A stretch of DNA of 64,000 bases from Rathayibacter sp. VKM Ac-2804 (GTDB lineage Bacteria > Actinomycetota > Actinomycetes > Actinomycetales > Microbacteriaceae): assembly GCF_009866655.1 (NCBI RefSeq), contig NZ_CP047420.1, positions 434,001-498,000 on the forward strand, given 5' to 3'. The position numbers and the translations under genes are program-made. Of the stretch, positions 43,469-51,355 are shown one piece after another (within the stretch, counting starts at the first letter, position 1; each line of letters opens with the position of its first letter). The notes beneath the pieces were generated by a model. It was not told the origin of the DNA. It ran no database searches and saw only the letters and a list, made by a program, of their open reading frames with translations.

Positions 43469-44070
43469 CCACCACCAACCGGTTCCTCAACCGCCTCCTC
43501 CTGTTCGTCGTGGGCCTCGTGCTCCTGCTCGCCGGCGGTGCCGTCGCAGCGGGGGCGCTGTTCCCCGACATCCAGCAGACGGTCTCGACCGGCGCGGAGG
43601 ACGCGACGCAGCCCACCAGCGACGCCCTCTCCGGCGGGCAGCCGTGGATCCTCTGGGTCACGGCCGTGGTCGCGCTCGTGCTGATCCTGCTGCTGGTGCG
43701 CTTCATCGTGCGCCAGGGCCGGGGACGCACGTCGACCCTGCTGCGCGTCGGCTCGGGCTCCGGCTCGGGCACGCCGACCGGCGGCTCCGTCACCATCGAC
43801 GCGAAGGTCGCCGAGCAGGTCCTCGAGGAGGCGCTGTCGCACGATCCCTCGATCGTCGCGCTCGACGTCACCGCGTTCGAGGTCAAGCACCGCACCGTCC
43901 TGCGCCTCACCGCGCACACCCGCCGCGGCGTCTCGCCGATGCGGACGCGCCGCGCGATCGACGAGGCCGTGAAGAGCTGGGACGCGGTCCTCGGCGAGGA
44001 GACCCCCGTGGTGATCCAGATCGTCAGCGGACTGCGCACCAGGATGAGCGGCAGCGCCCGCGTGCAGTAG
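43465..44070 (+). CDS. AmaP-like alkaline-shock membrane anchor
   Basis: 201 residues: a first helix (LLLFVVGLVLLLAGGAVAAG), an extracellular Thr/Ser-rich loop, a second helix (ILWVTAVVALVLILLLVRFIV) and a cytoplasmic domain. The two-helix hairpin plus a Gls24-like domain (ALDVTAFEVKHRTVLRLTAH) is the AmaP arrangement. Start ATG in ATGA overlap. A separate promoter probably serves the next Asp23 gene, 99 bp on. Confidence 0.75.
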   Translation: MTTTNRFLNRLLLFVVGLVLLLAGGAVAAGALFPDIQQTVSTGAEDATQPTSDALSGGQPWILWVTAVVALVLILLLVRFIVRQGRGRTSTLLRVGSGSGSGTPTGGSVTIDAKVAEQVLEEALSHDPSIVALDVTAFEVKHRTVLRLTAHTRRGVSPMRTRRAIDEAVKSWDAVLGEETPVVIQIVSGLRTRMSGSARVQ

Positions 44071-44169
44071 CGGCGCCCCCGTGCCGCGCCGCCAGTGCCG
44101 CGCTGCACTGGCACCGTACGATCCGGCCCTCCCGCTCGGGAGGGCCGGAAGACCACCGAGGAGCACCCC

Positions 44170-45045
44170 ATGACCGACCCCGTCGGAACGAACGACCTCC
44201 GCGCCATCGACGGCGCGCACCCGGAGGACGAGTCGATCGAGCGCCTGCTCGCGACCGCCGCCGCGGAGACCACCGCCGGTGTCACCGGCGTCCACCACCT
44301 CGGCGGCGCCGCCGCCCGCACCCTCGACCGCGCGACCCGCGCCGTCCTGGGCACCACCACGAGCCCCGGCGTGAGCATCGCCCGCGTCGACGGCGCGCTC
44401 GTCCTCGACCTCGACCTGGTGTCGGAGTATCCGCGCCCCGTCCAGGAGGTCATCGACGCCGTCCGCGAGCAGGTCGGCAAGGCCGCCGCGCAGCTGACCC
44501 GCGAGCACGTCGTCGTCAACGTCAACGTCACCGACGTGCACGGCCCCTTCGACCCGATCGAGGTGCCGGACTCGGAGCGCGAGGACGGCCCCTCGCTGGT
44601 CGAGAAGGCCGGCGACGCGCTCGACTCCGCCCGCGAGAAGAGCGGCGCCGCCCTCGACTCCGCCCGCGAGAAGGGCGCGGCAGCGCTCGACACCGCCCGC
44701 GAGCGGACCGCCGACGCGCTCGACGACGCCTCGGACCGCCTCGACGAGGCCGCCGACCGCGCCGCCGCGTCGGACGCCGCCGCGGACTCGCTGTCCGACG
44801 AGGTCGCGACGCGGCCGGCTGCGCCCGTGACCGACGCTCCTGTCGCGGAGCGCGCCGGCGACTCCGAGCACGACTCCGAGCACGACTCCGTCGAGACCGT
44901 CGTCGTCACCGCCGATGCTCCCGCCGCCGAGTTCGTCGTCCGCGTCGAGGTCGAGCCGGTGGACGCCGACACCTCGGCCGACGCTGCATCGGCCGCCGAC
45001 ACCTCAGCCGACGTCGCCGACGCCGAGCGCCGCAGGTCGGAGTAG
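44170..45045 (+). CDS. Asp23/Gls24 protein with long helical acidic tail
   Basis: 291 residues. Residues 20-140 are an Asp23 domain (LATAAAETTAGVTGVHHLGG, LDLDLVSEYPRPVQEVIDAV, VVNVNVTDVHGPFD). Then comes a helix of repeated ALDSAREKSGA/ALDTARERTAD units (11-residue period, as in LEA-like or apolipoprotein-like helices), then an acidic disordered tail. The tail may bind membranes or protect them during stress. RBS GAGGAG. Confidence 0.8.
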   Translation: MTDPVGTNDLRAIDGAHPEDESIERLLATAAAETTAGVTGVHHLGGAAARTLDRATRAVLGTTTSPGVSIARVDGALVLDLDLVSEYPRPVQEVIDAVREQVGKAAAQLTREHVVVNVNVTDVHGPFDPIEVPDSEREDGPSLVEKAGDALDSAREKSGAALDSAREKGAAALDTARERTADALDDASDRLDEAADRAAASDAAADSLSDEVATRPAAPVTDAPVAERAGDSEHDSEHDSVETVVVTADAPAAEFVVRVEVEPVDADTSADAASAADTSADVADAERRRSE

Positions 45046-45048
45046 GCC

Positions 45049-45447
45049 GTGCGCACCCGCTCCTACGGCTCGCGCCGGAAGCCGCGCGCGGCCTGGGCCG
45101 CCCTCGCGACCGGCGTCGTCGTCAGCGTCCTGATCGTCGTCGGCGTGCTGCTGCCCGTGCTCGGTCTGATCGGCGCGGCCGACGCGACGACCGCGGGCGT
45201 CCTCGACGTCCCGGTCGGCGCGATCACCCTCTCGATCGTGATCAGCTACCTGATCGCCCTGGCGTTCCTCGCGCTGGCGTTCGTCTCCCGCAACGCCGCC
45301 CTCGCCTGGGTCGCCGCGGTCGCCGCCGTCGTCGCGACCCTCGTCGGCTCGCTCTGGCCGCTGCTCGCCACCGCCTTCGCGAGCGTCGACCAGGCCGGCG
45401 ACGTCCTCCCCTTCCTCCAGGACCTGATCGCCCGCGTCACCGGCTGA
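45049..45447 (+). CDS. Four-helix membrane protein, hypothetical
   Basis: 132 residues, a basic N-terminus and about three hydrophobic helices: AALATGVVVSVLIVVGVLLP, ITLSIVISYLIALAFLALAF, and NAALAWVAAVAAVVATLVGS with a following amphipathic stretch. GTG start 3 nt after the Asp23 stop with GGTCGGAG upstream. Ends 11 bp inside the convergent Abi gene. Probably part of the Gls24 operon; no known family. Confidence 0.6.
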   Translation: MRTRSYGSRRKPRAAWAALATGVVVSVLIVVGVLLPVLGLIGAADATTAGVLDVPVGAITLSIVISYLIALAFLALAFVSRNAALAWVAAVAAVVATLVGSLWPLLATAFASVDQAGDVLPFLQDLIARVTG

Positions 45448-46441
45448 CCGACGGGTCCTCCTTCCTCCAGAGGTCCTCGTCGAGCCAGGCCTCTCGCACT
45501 CCGACGGACTCCACAGTCACGCGGCCCGTCGCGGGAAAGGCGCGGAGGAGCTCCGCAGCCCGCAACGCCCAATCCCGTTCGGGATGCACCTCCTCGAGAA
45601 GGCAGGCCATCACAGCCAGCGTGCTGTAGGTGCCGAACTCCTTCGGGGCGTCCTTCTGAGTGAGATGGGCGAGCAGGGGGACGTCGGCCGGCGAGGGGCG
45701 TTTCGGAGCGACGACGAGCTTCCTGTTGAACAGTCGTGCGTGGTGAGCGGCGATGTTGCGGACGTAGTTGACGCTGGCGATCCAGCTCTGCAGCAATCGC
45801 TTGGTCGGAACGCCCCATCGGACAGCGATCTCCGTAGCGATGTCGTTCCGCAGCCCGCCGTAGAGCCGTGACACCTGGCCCAGCTCGAGAATCTCGGTGA
45901 GGGCCCAGATGGGCATCCGACCGTCGAACGTCGCGCGGAAGTGCCTCACGAACGCCTCGTCGGAGCTGTTGCGTCGGTCCTCTGCTCGCTGGAGCCAGGC
46001 CTCATGTCGGCTCGGGAGCCGCTCGCCGCCACCGTCGAAGCGCGGCTCTGTGAAGGACGACACGAAGACGGCCCGGTCCTCATGAGCGAAGGCGGAGAAT
46101 TCTCCGATCGAGTGGCCCAGCTGCGTGCGGCGAGCGACCTCGATGCGTTCGACTCCTTCGAGGACGAGGAGGCGCAGCTTCCGGTCGAAGTCGATCAAGC
46201 CTTCGGCCTGAGCCAGTCGTGTCCCCGCCTCATACCGGTCGAGCACGTGAACGCGGCTTCGACCGTGCTCGTCGTGGAAGGCCGTCGACTCGCGGAACGG
46301 GTGCAGATATCCGGTCAGCCGGTAGTACCCGACCTCCTGGAGAAGTTCGGCGGCGTCGCGCCGATCGGCGACCGCAAGGCCTCGCTCGACGAGCCTTCCA
46401 ACTTGCTCGTCGATCGACAGCCACGGCTTGGTGTACTCCAC
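45437..46441 (-). CDS. Abi-like (AbiD/F, HEPN) abortive-infection protein
   Basis: A 334-residue Abi_2 family protein: WLSIDEQVGRLVERGL, LLQEVGYYRLTGYLHPFR and FDRKLRLLVLEGVERIEVARR are family segments, and NYVRNIAAHHARLFNR is the HEPN RNxxAHH (RxxxxH) nuclease motif. Such proteins act as RNases that stop growth during phage infection. GTG start. The base composition is visibly less GC-rich than the neighbours, suggesting transfer. It overlaps its convergent neighbour by 11 bp. Confidence 0.85.
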   Translation of the reverse strand: MEYTKPWLSIDEQVGRLVERGLAVADRRDAAELLQEVGYYRLTGYLHPFRESTAFHDEHGRSRVHVLDRYEAGTRLAQAEGLIDFDRKLRLLVLEGVERIEVARRTQLGHSIGEFSAFAHEDRAVFVSSFTEPRFDGGGERLPSRHEAWLQRAEDRRNSSDEAFVRHFRATFDGRMPIWALTEILELGQVSRLYGGLRNDIATEIAVRWGVPTKRLLQSWIASVNYVRNIAAHHARLFNRKLVVAPKRPSPADVPLLAHLTQKDAPKEFGTYSTLAVMACLLEEVHPERDWALRAAELLRAFPATGRVTVESVGVREAWLDEDLWRKEDPSVSR

Positions 46442-46494
46442 GGGCCCGCTTCCGGAAGAAGAACGATCAGGGTGGCGGACCTGGGGAAAGGAAA

Positions 46495-46526
46495 ATCGGC
46501 CCGAGCCGTGAGGCGAGCGGGCCGAT
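46495..46526 (-). terminator. Hairpin in the Abi gene leader, attenuator-like
   Basis: Arms ATCGGCCCG and CGGGCCGAT (perfect, 9 bp) around a 14-nt loop; on the minus strand the hairpin is followed by TTTTCCTTT, as in an intrinsic terminator. It sits about 55 bp before the Abi start on the same strand, so it could limit read-through into the gene. Confidence 0.45.
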
Positions 46527-46677
46527 CGTGATGAGTCGAGATTACCCTCACCGGGCCTGATTCGATGAAGTCGGAGGGGCCGATGGCGCGATGCACAGGG
46601 TCGCTCCGAGCGATGAGCGCCGGGAGGGACGTCGGACCCCTGCTCGAACCGAACGTCGACGGCCGTAGCGTGGTGGG

Positions 46678-47484
46678 ATGACGAGTACCACCGACGATCT
46701 CCGCGCGCAGTACCTGCGCGTCTACGACGAGCAGCTCCGCACCGACGCCGAGACGCCGAGCGCCGTGGCGGTGACTCTCGCCGGGCCGCTCCGGCTGGTC
46801 ACCTTCGCCGGCGGGCGCGGCTTCGTCACCTACCGCGACCTCGGCGGGGCGGACGAGGCGGCGATCGACGCCCTCGTCGCCGCGGCCCGCGCGCACTTCG
46901 ACGCCGACCCGGAGATCCGCAAGGTCGAGTGGAAGACCCGCGGCCACGACCGGGCGCACGGTCTGCACGAGGCGCTGCTGCGGCACGGCTTCGTGGCCGA
47001 GGAGATCGAGTCGATCATGATCGGCCCGCTCGAGGCGCTGACCCGCGACGCCCCGGTGCCCGACGGCGCGTCCCTGCGCCGCGTCGTCGACGAGCCGGAC
47101 GTCCGCGCCTTCAGCGCGATGATCGACGCCGCCTTCGGCGAGGACGTCGACACGGACATCGCCGACGCGCTGGTCGCACGGCTGGCCCGCGGCGACGGCA
47201 TGGAGCTGTGGGTCGCCGAGGTCGACGGCCGCATGGTCGGCGGCGGCCGGCTCGAGCCGGTCGCGGACTCCGACGTCGTCGGCGTCTGGGGCGGCGCCGT
47301 CCTCGAGGAGTACCGCGGACGCGGGATCTACCGCGCGCTGACGGCCGCGCGCGCCACCGCCGCGCTCGCGGCGGGCCGCACCCTCGTGCACAGCGACTCG
47401 ACGGAGTACTCGCGCCCGATCCTCGAGCGCTCGGGCCTCGTGAAGGTCTCGACGACGACCCCGTACCTGTGGCGCCGCCCGTGA
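46678..47484 (+). CDS. GNAT-family N-acetyltransferase
   Basis: 268 residues with a C-terminal GNAT domain: LWVAEVDGRMVGGGRLEP, VVGVWGGAVLEEYRGRGIYR (acetyl-CoA-binding RGxG loop EYRGRGIY) and ALTAARATAALAAGR. The N-terminal half looks like a degenerate GNAT repeat. Substrate unknown. The ATG follows TGGTGGGA. A family B repeat follows the stop. Confidence 0.82.
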   Translation: MTSTTDDLRAQYLRVYDEQLRTDAETPSAVAVTLAGPLRLVTFAGGRGFVTYRDLGGADEAAIDALVAAARAHFDADPEIRKVEWKTRGHDRAHGLHEALLRHGFVAEEIESIMIGPLEALTRDAPVPDGASLRRVVDEPDVRAFSAMIDAAFGEDVDTDIADALVARLARGDGMELWVAEVDGRMVGGGRLEPVADSDVVGVWGGAVLEEYRGRGIYRALTAARATAALAAGRTLVHSDSTEYSRPILERSGLVKVSTTTPYLWRRP

Positions 47485-47500
47485 GAGGCACGCCCGCCGC

Positions 47501-47637
47501 CTGCTGATCGAGCAGCCGACGGAGCAGGCGCACCCTTCATGCTGATCGAGTAGCCCGCGGAGCGGGCGTATCGAGATCCGCCGTCCTGGAGACGCCGGGT
47601 CTCGATACGCCCCTGCGGGGCTGCTCGACCAGCATGC
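47501..47637. repeat. Intergenic palindromic repeat, family B copy 4
   Basis: A partial unit CTGCTGATCGAGCAGCC followed by a full inverted pair CATGCTGATCGAGTAGCCC...GTATCGAGATCC and GGGTCTCGATACGCC...CTGCTCGACCAGCAT, between convergent genes. Confidence 0.85.
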
Positions 47638-47643
47638 GAGCGC

Positions 47644-48066
47644 TCAGCTCGGCGAGCTGATCTCCAGCGCGATGTTGTCGGGGTCGCGGAACTCGAGGAT
47701 GCTCTGGCCGCCGGCGTCCTTGATCGGCTCGTGCGCGATGCCGAGCTCGTCGAGTGCGGCGGCGGCGGCCTTCAGAGCGTCGAGGTCGGAGACGGCGAAG
47801 CTGAGGTGGTCGAGGCCGATGCGGTCCTCGTCGAAGCGGTCGCCCGCGTCGGCGACCGGGCGCAGGCCCAGCAGTCCGCCCGGGAACTGGTAGATCACGC
47901 CGCCGAAGAGGAAGGCGAGCTGCTCCTTCTGCTCTTCGGGCGCGTCGGCGGGCGGCGCCTCGAACGCGACGTCGAAGCCGAAGACGGAGTCGTAGAAGGC
48001 GCGCGAGACCGCGATGTCGCGGACGGTCAGGCGGATGTGGGCGTAGTCGACAGCGGGGATCGGCAC
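47644..48066 (-). CDS. Glyoxalase/VOC-family protein
   Basis: 140 residues, one vicinal-oxygen-chelate domain with two beta-alpha-beta3 modules: YAHIRLTVRDIAVSRAFYDS, IGLDHLSFAVSDLDALKAAA and the final ILEFRDPDNIALEI with the metal Glu. It could be a lyase, dioxygenase or resistance protein; the substrate is not evident. GTG start after AGAGG. Confidence 0.8.
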   Translation of the reverse strand: MPIPAVDYAHIRLTVRDIAVSRAFYDSVFGFDVAFEAPPADAPEEQKEQLAFLFGGVIYQFPGGLLGLRPVADAGDRFDEDRIGLDHLSFAVSDLDALKAAAAALDELGIAHEPIKDAGGQSILEFRDPDNIALEISSPS

Positions 48067-48206
48067 GGAGGTTCCTCTCGGGAGTGCAGGGCGGAGTCGC
48101 CCTGCCCTCATGATTCGGAGCGGGCGCCGCACCCGGCGAGGGCTGGCGCCGCGCCCCGGGATCGAGTAGCGCCGCTCGGTCCGGCTCAGGCCGGCCCGCT
48201 CAGGAC

Positions 48207-49658
48207 TCAGGCCAGCTCGGTCGGCCGCGCCGGCTCGGCCAGCAGCGCGCGCGCCGCCATCCCGATCACGGCGCTGTAGGTCGGATACGCGAACCGCACG
48301 TTGGCGAGGGTCGCGACGTCGACTCCGGCCGCCATCGCGGTCGTCACCGACTGCACGACCTCGATCGCGTTCTCGCCGACGGCGTGCGCCCCGAGCAGCA
48401 GCTCGCGGCGGCGGTCGGCGATCAGCGTCAGGAATCCGCCCTCGCGGTCGTCGATCACGGCACGGTCGACGCTCGAGAACGGCACCGAGGCGACGATGCA
48501 CTGCGGGTCGCGCTCGCGCGCCTGCTCCTGCGTGAAGCCGACGCCCGCGTAGTCCGGGTCGGTGAAGCCGCCGGCCGGCAGCAGGAACTGCGGGGTGCGC
48601 CGGTTCGCGCCGAGCACCGCGTTCTCGGCCGCCGCCTCCGCTTCGAACTGCGCCGCCTGCACGAGCATGTCGCGCCCGTTCGCGTCGCCGACCGCGAAGA
48701 CGTGCGGCACGATCGTGCGGAAGTACTGATCGGCCGGGATCGCCGAGCGGACGACCTCGATGCCGGCGTTCTCCAGCCCCAGGTCCTCGACGTCGGCGGG
48801 CCAGCCGGTCGCCATGATCACGGCGTCCATGCCCTCGGTGCGGGAGGCGCCGCCCTCGCGCCAGGTGATGTCGATCGAGCCGTCCTCCGCGCGGTCGAGC
48901 CGCTCGACGGTCTCGATGCCCAGGTGCACGCGCACGCCCTGGCGCTCGAAGGCACCGGCGACGTGCTCCGAGATGCTCGCGTCCGAGGTGGTCAGGATGC
49001 GCGGCGCGAGGTCGAGCAGCGTCACCTCGGAGCCGAAGGCGTTGAACACCGTGACGAGCTGCGCGCCGGTGTTGCCGCCGCCGATGACCGCGACGCGGCG
49101 GGGGAGGGTCGGCAGCGCCAGCACGTCCTCGGGCACGGTGGCCAGCTCGGCGCCCGGGATCGGCAGGCGGCGCGAGTGGCCGCCGACGCAGATCAGGATC
49201 GAGCGGGCGCGGACGCGGCGGCCGCTGTCCAGGACGAGGGTGCTCTCGTCGACGAAGCGCGCCCGGCCCTCGTGGATCAGCTCGACGCCCGCCTCCTCGA
49301 AGCGCTGCGCCTCGCGCTTGATCGAGCGGACCTTGTCGACCCGCGCGTGCACGTGCCGGACGGTCGCGGCCCAGTCGACGACCGGCGTGCCGACGTCGAC
49401 GCCGTAGTCGCCGGCCGTGCGGGCCTCGCGGACGATGCGCGCGGTCTTCGCGAGCACGCGGGTGGGCACGCAGCCGGTGTTGACGCAGGTGCCGCCGACG
49501 CGGCCGGCCTCGAGCACGACCACCTTCGCGCCGAGCTCGGCGGCGCGGAGGGCGGCGGCGGTGCCGGCCGGGCCCGCGCCGATCACGGCGACGTCGTACA
49601 CCTGGGGCGCGGTGCCGGAATCGGTGGTGGCGGTGGCGTTCTGGGTGCTGGCGGGCAC
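48207..49658 (-). CDS. FAD-dependent pyridine nucleotide-disulfide oxidoreductase, atypical
   Basis: 483 residues: FAD motif VAVIGAGPAGTAAALRAAEL, redox pair GGTCVNTGCVPT (CxxxxC), NAD motif RVAVIGGGNTGAQLV, second FAD motif FAVGDANGRDML, then a dimerisation domain. It looks like lipoamide dehydrogenase or mercuric reductase but the C-terminal HPTxxE catalytic motif is changed to FAYPTYSAVIG, so the His and Glu are both absent. It also lacks N-terminal MerA metal domain. Substrate unknown. Confidence 0.88.
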   Translation of the reverse strand: MPASTQNATATTDSGTAPQVYDVAVIGAGPAGTAAALRAAELGAKVVVLEAGRVGGTCVNTGCVPTRVLAKTARIVREARTAGDYGVDVGTPVVDWAATVRHVHARVDKVRSIKREAQRFEEAGVELIHEGRARFVDESTLVLDSGRRVRARSILICVGGHSRRLPIPGAELATVPEDVLALPTLPRRVAVIGGGNTGAQLVTVFNAFGSEVTLLDLAPRILTTSDASISEHVAGAFERQGVRVHLGIETVERLDRAEDGSIDITWREGGASRTEGMDAVIMATGWPADVEDLGLENAGIEVVRSAIPADQYFRTIVPHVFAVGDANGRDMLVQAAQFEAEAAAENAVLGANRRTPQFLLPAGGFTDPDYAGVGFTQEQARERDPQCIVASVPFSSVDRAVIDDREGGFLTLIADRRRELLLGAHAVGENAIEVVQSVTTAMAAGVDVATLANVRFAYPTYSAVIGMAARALLAEPARPTELA

Positions 49659-49786
49659 GGCGGGGCCTCTCGGGTCGGCGCTCGGCGGAGCGGGCGGTGT
49701 TCTCGCATCCTGGCGCCCGCGCCCTCGGTTTCTCTGAGCGCCTGCGCAGGCTTGACAGGCGCGTTCAGCGCTCGGTGCTCGCGCCG

Positions 49787-49840
49787 TCAGGACCGCCGGG
49801 CGCGGAGGAGCAGCTCCCGGTGAGCGCGATCGGCCGTCAT
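49787..49840 (-). pseudogene. Truncated partner gene of the nucleotidyltransferase (possible HEPN remnant)
   Basis: An ATG overlaps the stop of the nucleotidyltransferase as ATGA, the usual junction of an MNT/HEPN pair, but the frame stops after 17 residues (MTADRAHRELLLRARRS). No continuation is seen in any frame. It is either a deleted HEPN toxin gene or a chance ORF. Confidence 0.35.
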
Positions 49841-50451
49841 CGCGCGCCCACGAGCCGGCGGAAGGCGAGGGGAGAGCCGATCAGGGGGATGCCCTCGTCG
49901 ACGATGGACCGGAGCACCGGCTCGTCCGCGGCCGCGTCGCGCAGTTCTCCCTCCGACATCTCGAGGACGCGGGGGTCGTTCCCTGTCCACGCCTTCGCGT
50001 CGCGCACAAGGGCGGACACCTGCTCGTGCCAGGCGTCCGTCGGCGCCTCGGGCTGCTGGAGAAAGAGGTCGAGATCGCTTCCCGCCCGCATCTCGCCGCG
50101 AGCGGCGGAGCCGAACATCGCCGCGTAGCCCGGCTGGTCCGCCCAGCCCTCGAGAGTCGAGACGAGGCGCTCGTGCAGCGTCTCATCGAGGCGCGCGAGC
50201 TCCATGATCGCGCCGGCGGCCAGATGGGAGCGGTTGAGGCGGTAGATCGTCGCCCGGCCGGCGCTCCGGCTCGTCACGATGCCCTCCTCGACGAGGCGGG
50301 TGAGCGTGCGCCGGATTCCTTCGAGCGAGCGGCCGCCGATGCGGGTGCGCAGATCGCCGACGGTGAACCAGTCGTCGGCGCGGGCCAGGACAGCGAGGAC
50401 ATCGCCGTCGACGGTGGGCGTCACGACGGCGAGTGGACGCTGAGTCCGCAC
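49837..50451 (-). CDS. Nucleotidyltransferase (MNT-like) with N-terminal winged helix
   Basis: 204 residues. Residues 12-85 form a winged-helix domain (LAVLARADDWFTVGDLRTRI, LEGIRRTLTRLVEEGIV, RATIYRLN); then a minimal nucleotidyltransferase domain with GSAARGEMRAGSDLDLFL (GSx10DxD). MNT proteins are antitoxins that adenylylate HEPN toxins. GTG start with GAGGAG. Its promoter has -10 TATTAT (50496-50491) next to the inverted repeat TGGTG-TT-CACCA (50476-50487), so autoregulation is likely. Confidence 0.8.
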   Translation of the reverse strand: MRTQRPLAVVTPTVDGDVLAVLARADDWFTVGDLRTRIGGRSLEGIRRTLTRLVEEGIVTSRSAGRATIYRLNRSHLAAGAIMELARLDETLHERLVSTLEGWADQPGYAAMFGSAARGEMRAGSDLDLFLQQPEAPTDAWHEQVSALVRDAKAWTGNDPRVLEMSEGELRDAAADEPVLRSIVDEGIPLIGSPLAFRRLVGAR

Positions 50452-50475
50452 GATGCGCTCCTCACTCAGAAAACG

Positions 50476-50496
50476 TGGTGTTCACCAACAATAATA
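50476..50496 (-). promoter_or_regulatory. Promoter -10 and operator of the nucleotidyltransferase gene
   Basis: On the minus strand a -10 TATTAT is followed directly by the inverted repeat TGGTG/CACCA with a 2-nt spacer. It is the most AT-rich point nearby. The winged-helix domain of the encoded protein is the natural ligand. Confidence 0.5.
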
Positions 50497-50543
50497 CGTC
50501 TGGTCGGTGATGAGGGAGGTCGTCGGCGCGGACGCGGCGCTGC

Positions 50544-51308
50544 TCACGCCTCGGGCACCGGCGTCGCGACGAGCTGGAAGCCGCCCTCGACGGAGCCGTC
50601 GGGGCGGAGGGTGACGCGCGTGAAGACCGGGGTCCCGTCGCCGGTCGCCGTGCCGACGACGTCGAGTGCGTCGCCGGCGAAGAAGGCGTCCAGACCTGTG
50701 CAGCCGGCGGAGAGCGAGCCGTCCGGACGCTGGAGGGCGAGGCAGATCCGAGTGTCGTCGGGCGCAGTGAGCAGCAGCCGGTCGTCCTGGGCGGTCTCGA
50801 AGGTCGGGCTGTAGACCTCGGCGCCGCCGGAGATCAGTGAGAGGCCCGGGGGGATGTCGGTGGTGAGCGCCCAGCCCTCGACGATCGCGGCGAACCGGTC
50901 GATCCCGCGCGGCGTGGGCGTGGTCGATCCAGTGGCGGCGACCTGCCCGGGTGCCGCCGCACCGAGGGCGGAGGCGGTGGCCGCGCCGACGACGAGACCG
51001 GCGACGAGCAGCCCGGCGCCGAGGAGGGCGAGGCGCGACCGGGCCGGGGGCGCGGCGAGCGTGGACCCGCCGGACGTCCGCACGGCGCCGGCGGCTCGCG
51101 GGGCGGGCCGCGCCTCCGCGCGCTGGGCGACTCCCTGGGCCTCGATGCGCTCTGCCTCGATGCGCTGGGCCTCGATCCGCTCTGCCTCGATGCGCAGCGC
51201 CTCGACTCGCAGCGCCTCGACCCGCAGCGCCTCGTCGCGGTCGTCCCCGGTGGGGCGGGCGTAGAGCGCGCGCTCGAGGTCCTGGCGCTCGTCGTCCTCG
51301 TCCTGCAC
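50544..51308 (-). CDS. Membrane-anchored protein with charged helical repeat
   Basis: 254 residues. Residues 25-60 are repeats of EALRVEA/ERIEAQRIEA, coded by 15-bp DNA repeats near 51130-51230 and likely a straight charged helix. A membrane helix follows (LALLGAGLLVAGLVVGAATA); the outer part (residues 130-254) is a small beta-rich domain (DDTRICLALQRPDGSLSAGC) with no match known to me. GTG start. Probably inside-to-outside orientation. Function unknown. Confidence 0.7.
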   Translation of the reverse strand: MQDEDDERQDLERALYARPTGDDRDEALRVEALRVEALRIEAERIEAQRIEAERIEAQGVAQRAEARPAPRAAGAVRTSGGSTLAAPPARSRLALLGAGLLVAGLVVGAATASALGAAAPGQVAATGSTTPTPRGIDRFAAIVEGWALTTDIPPGLSLISGGAEVYSPTFETAQDDRLLLTAPDDTRICLALQRPDGSLSAGCTGLDAFFAGDALDVVGTATGDGTPVFTRVTLRPDGSVEGGFQLVATPVPEA

Positions 51309-51355
51309 GCCGTCAGTATGCCGGAGCGTCGCGCGACCGGCCGGTCGGCAGCGGG

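Noticed and set aside
46315..47391. Minus-strand frame before the Abi gene with MRVISTHH-like start, as a leader peptide
   Set aside because: The run is part of an antisense frame with no RBS and overlaps the GNAT gene; the hairpin alone is reported.
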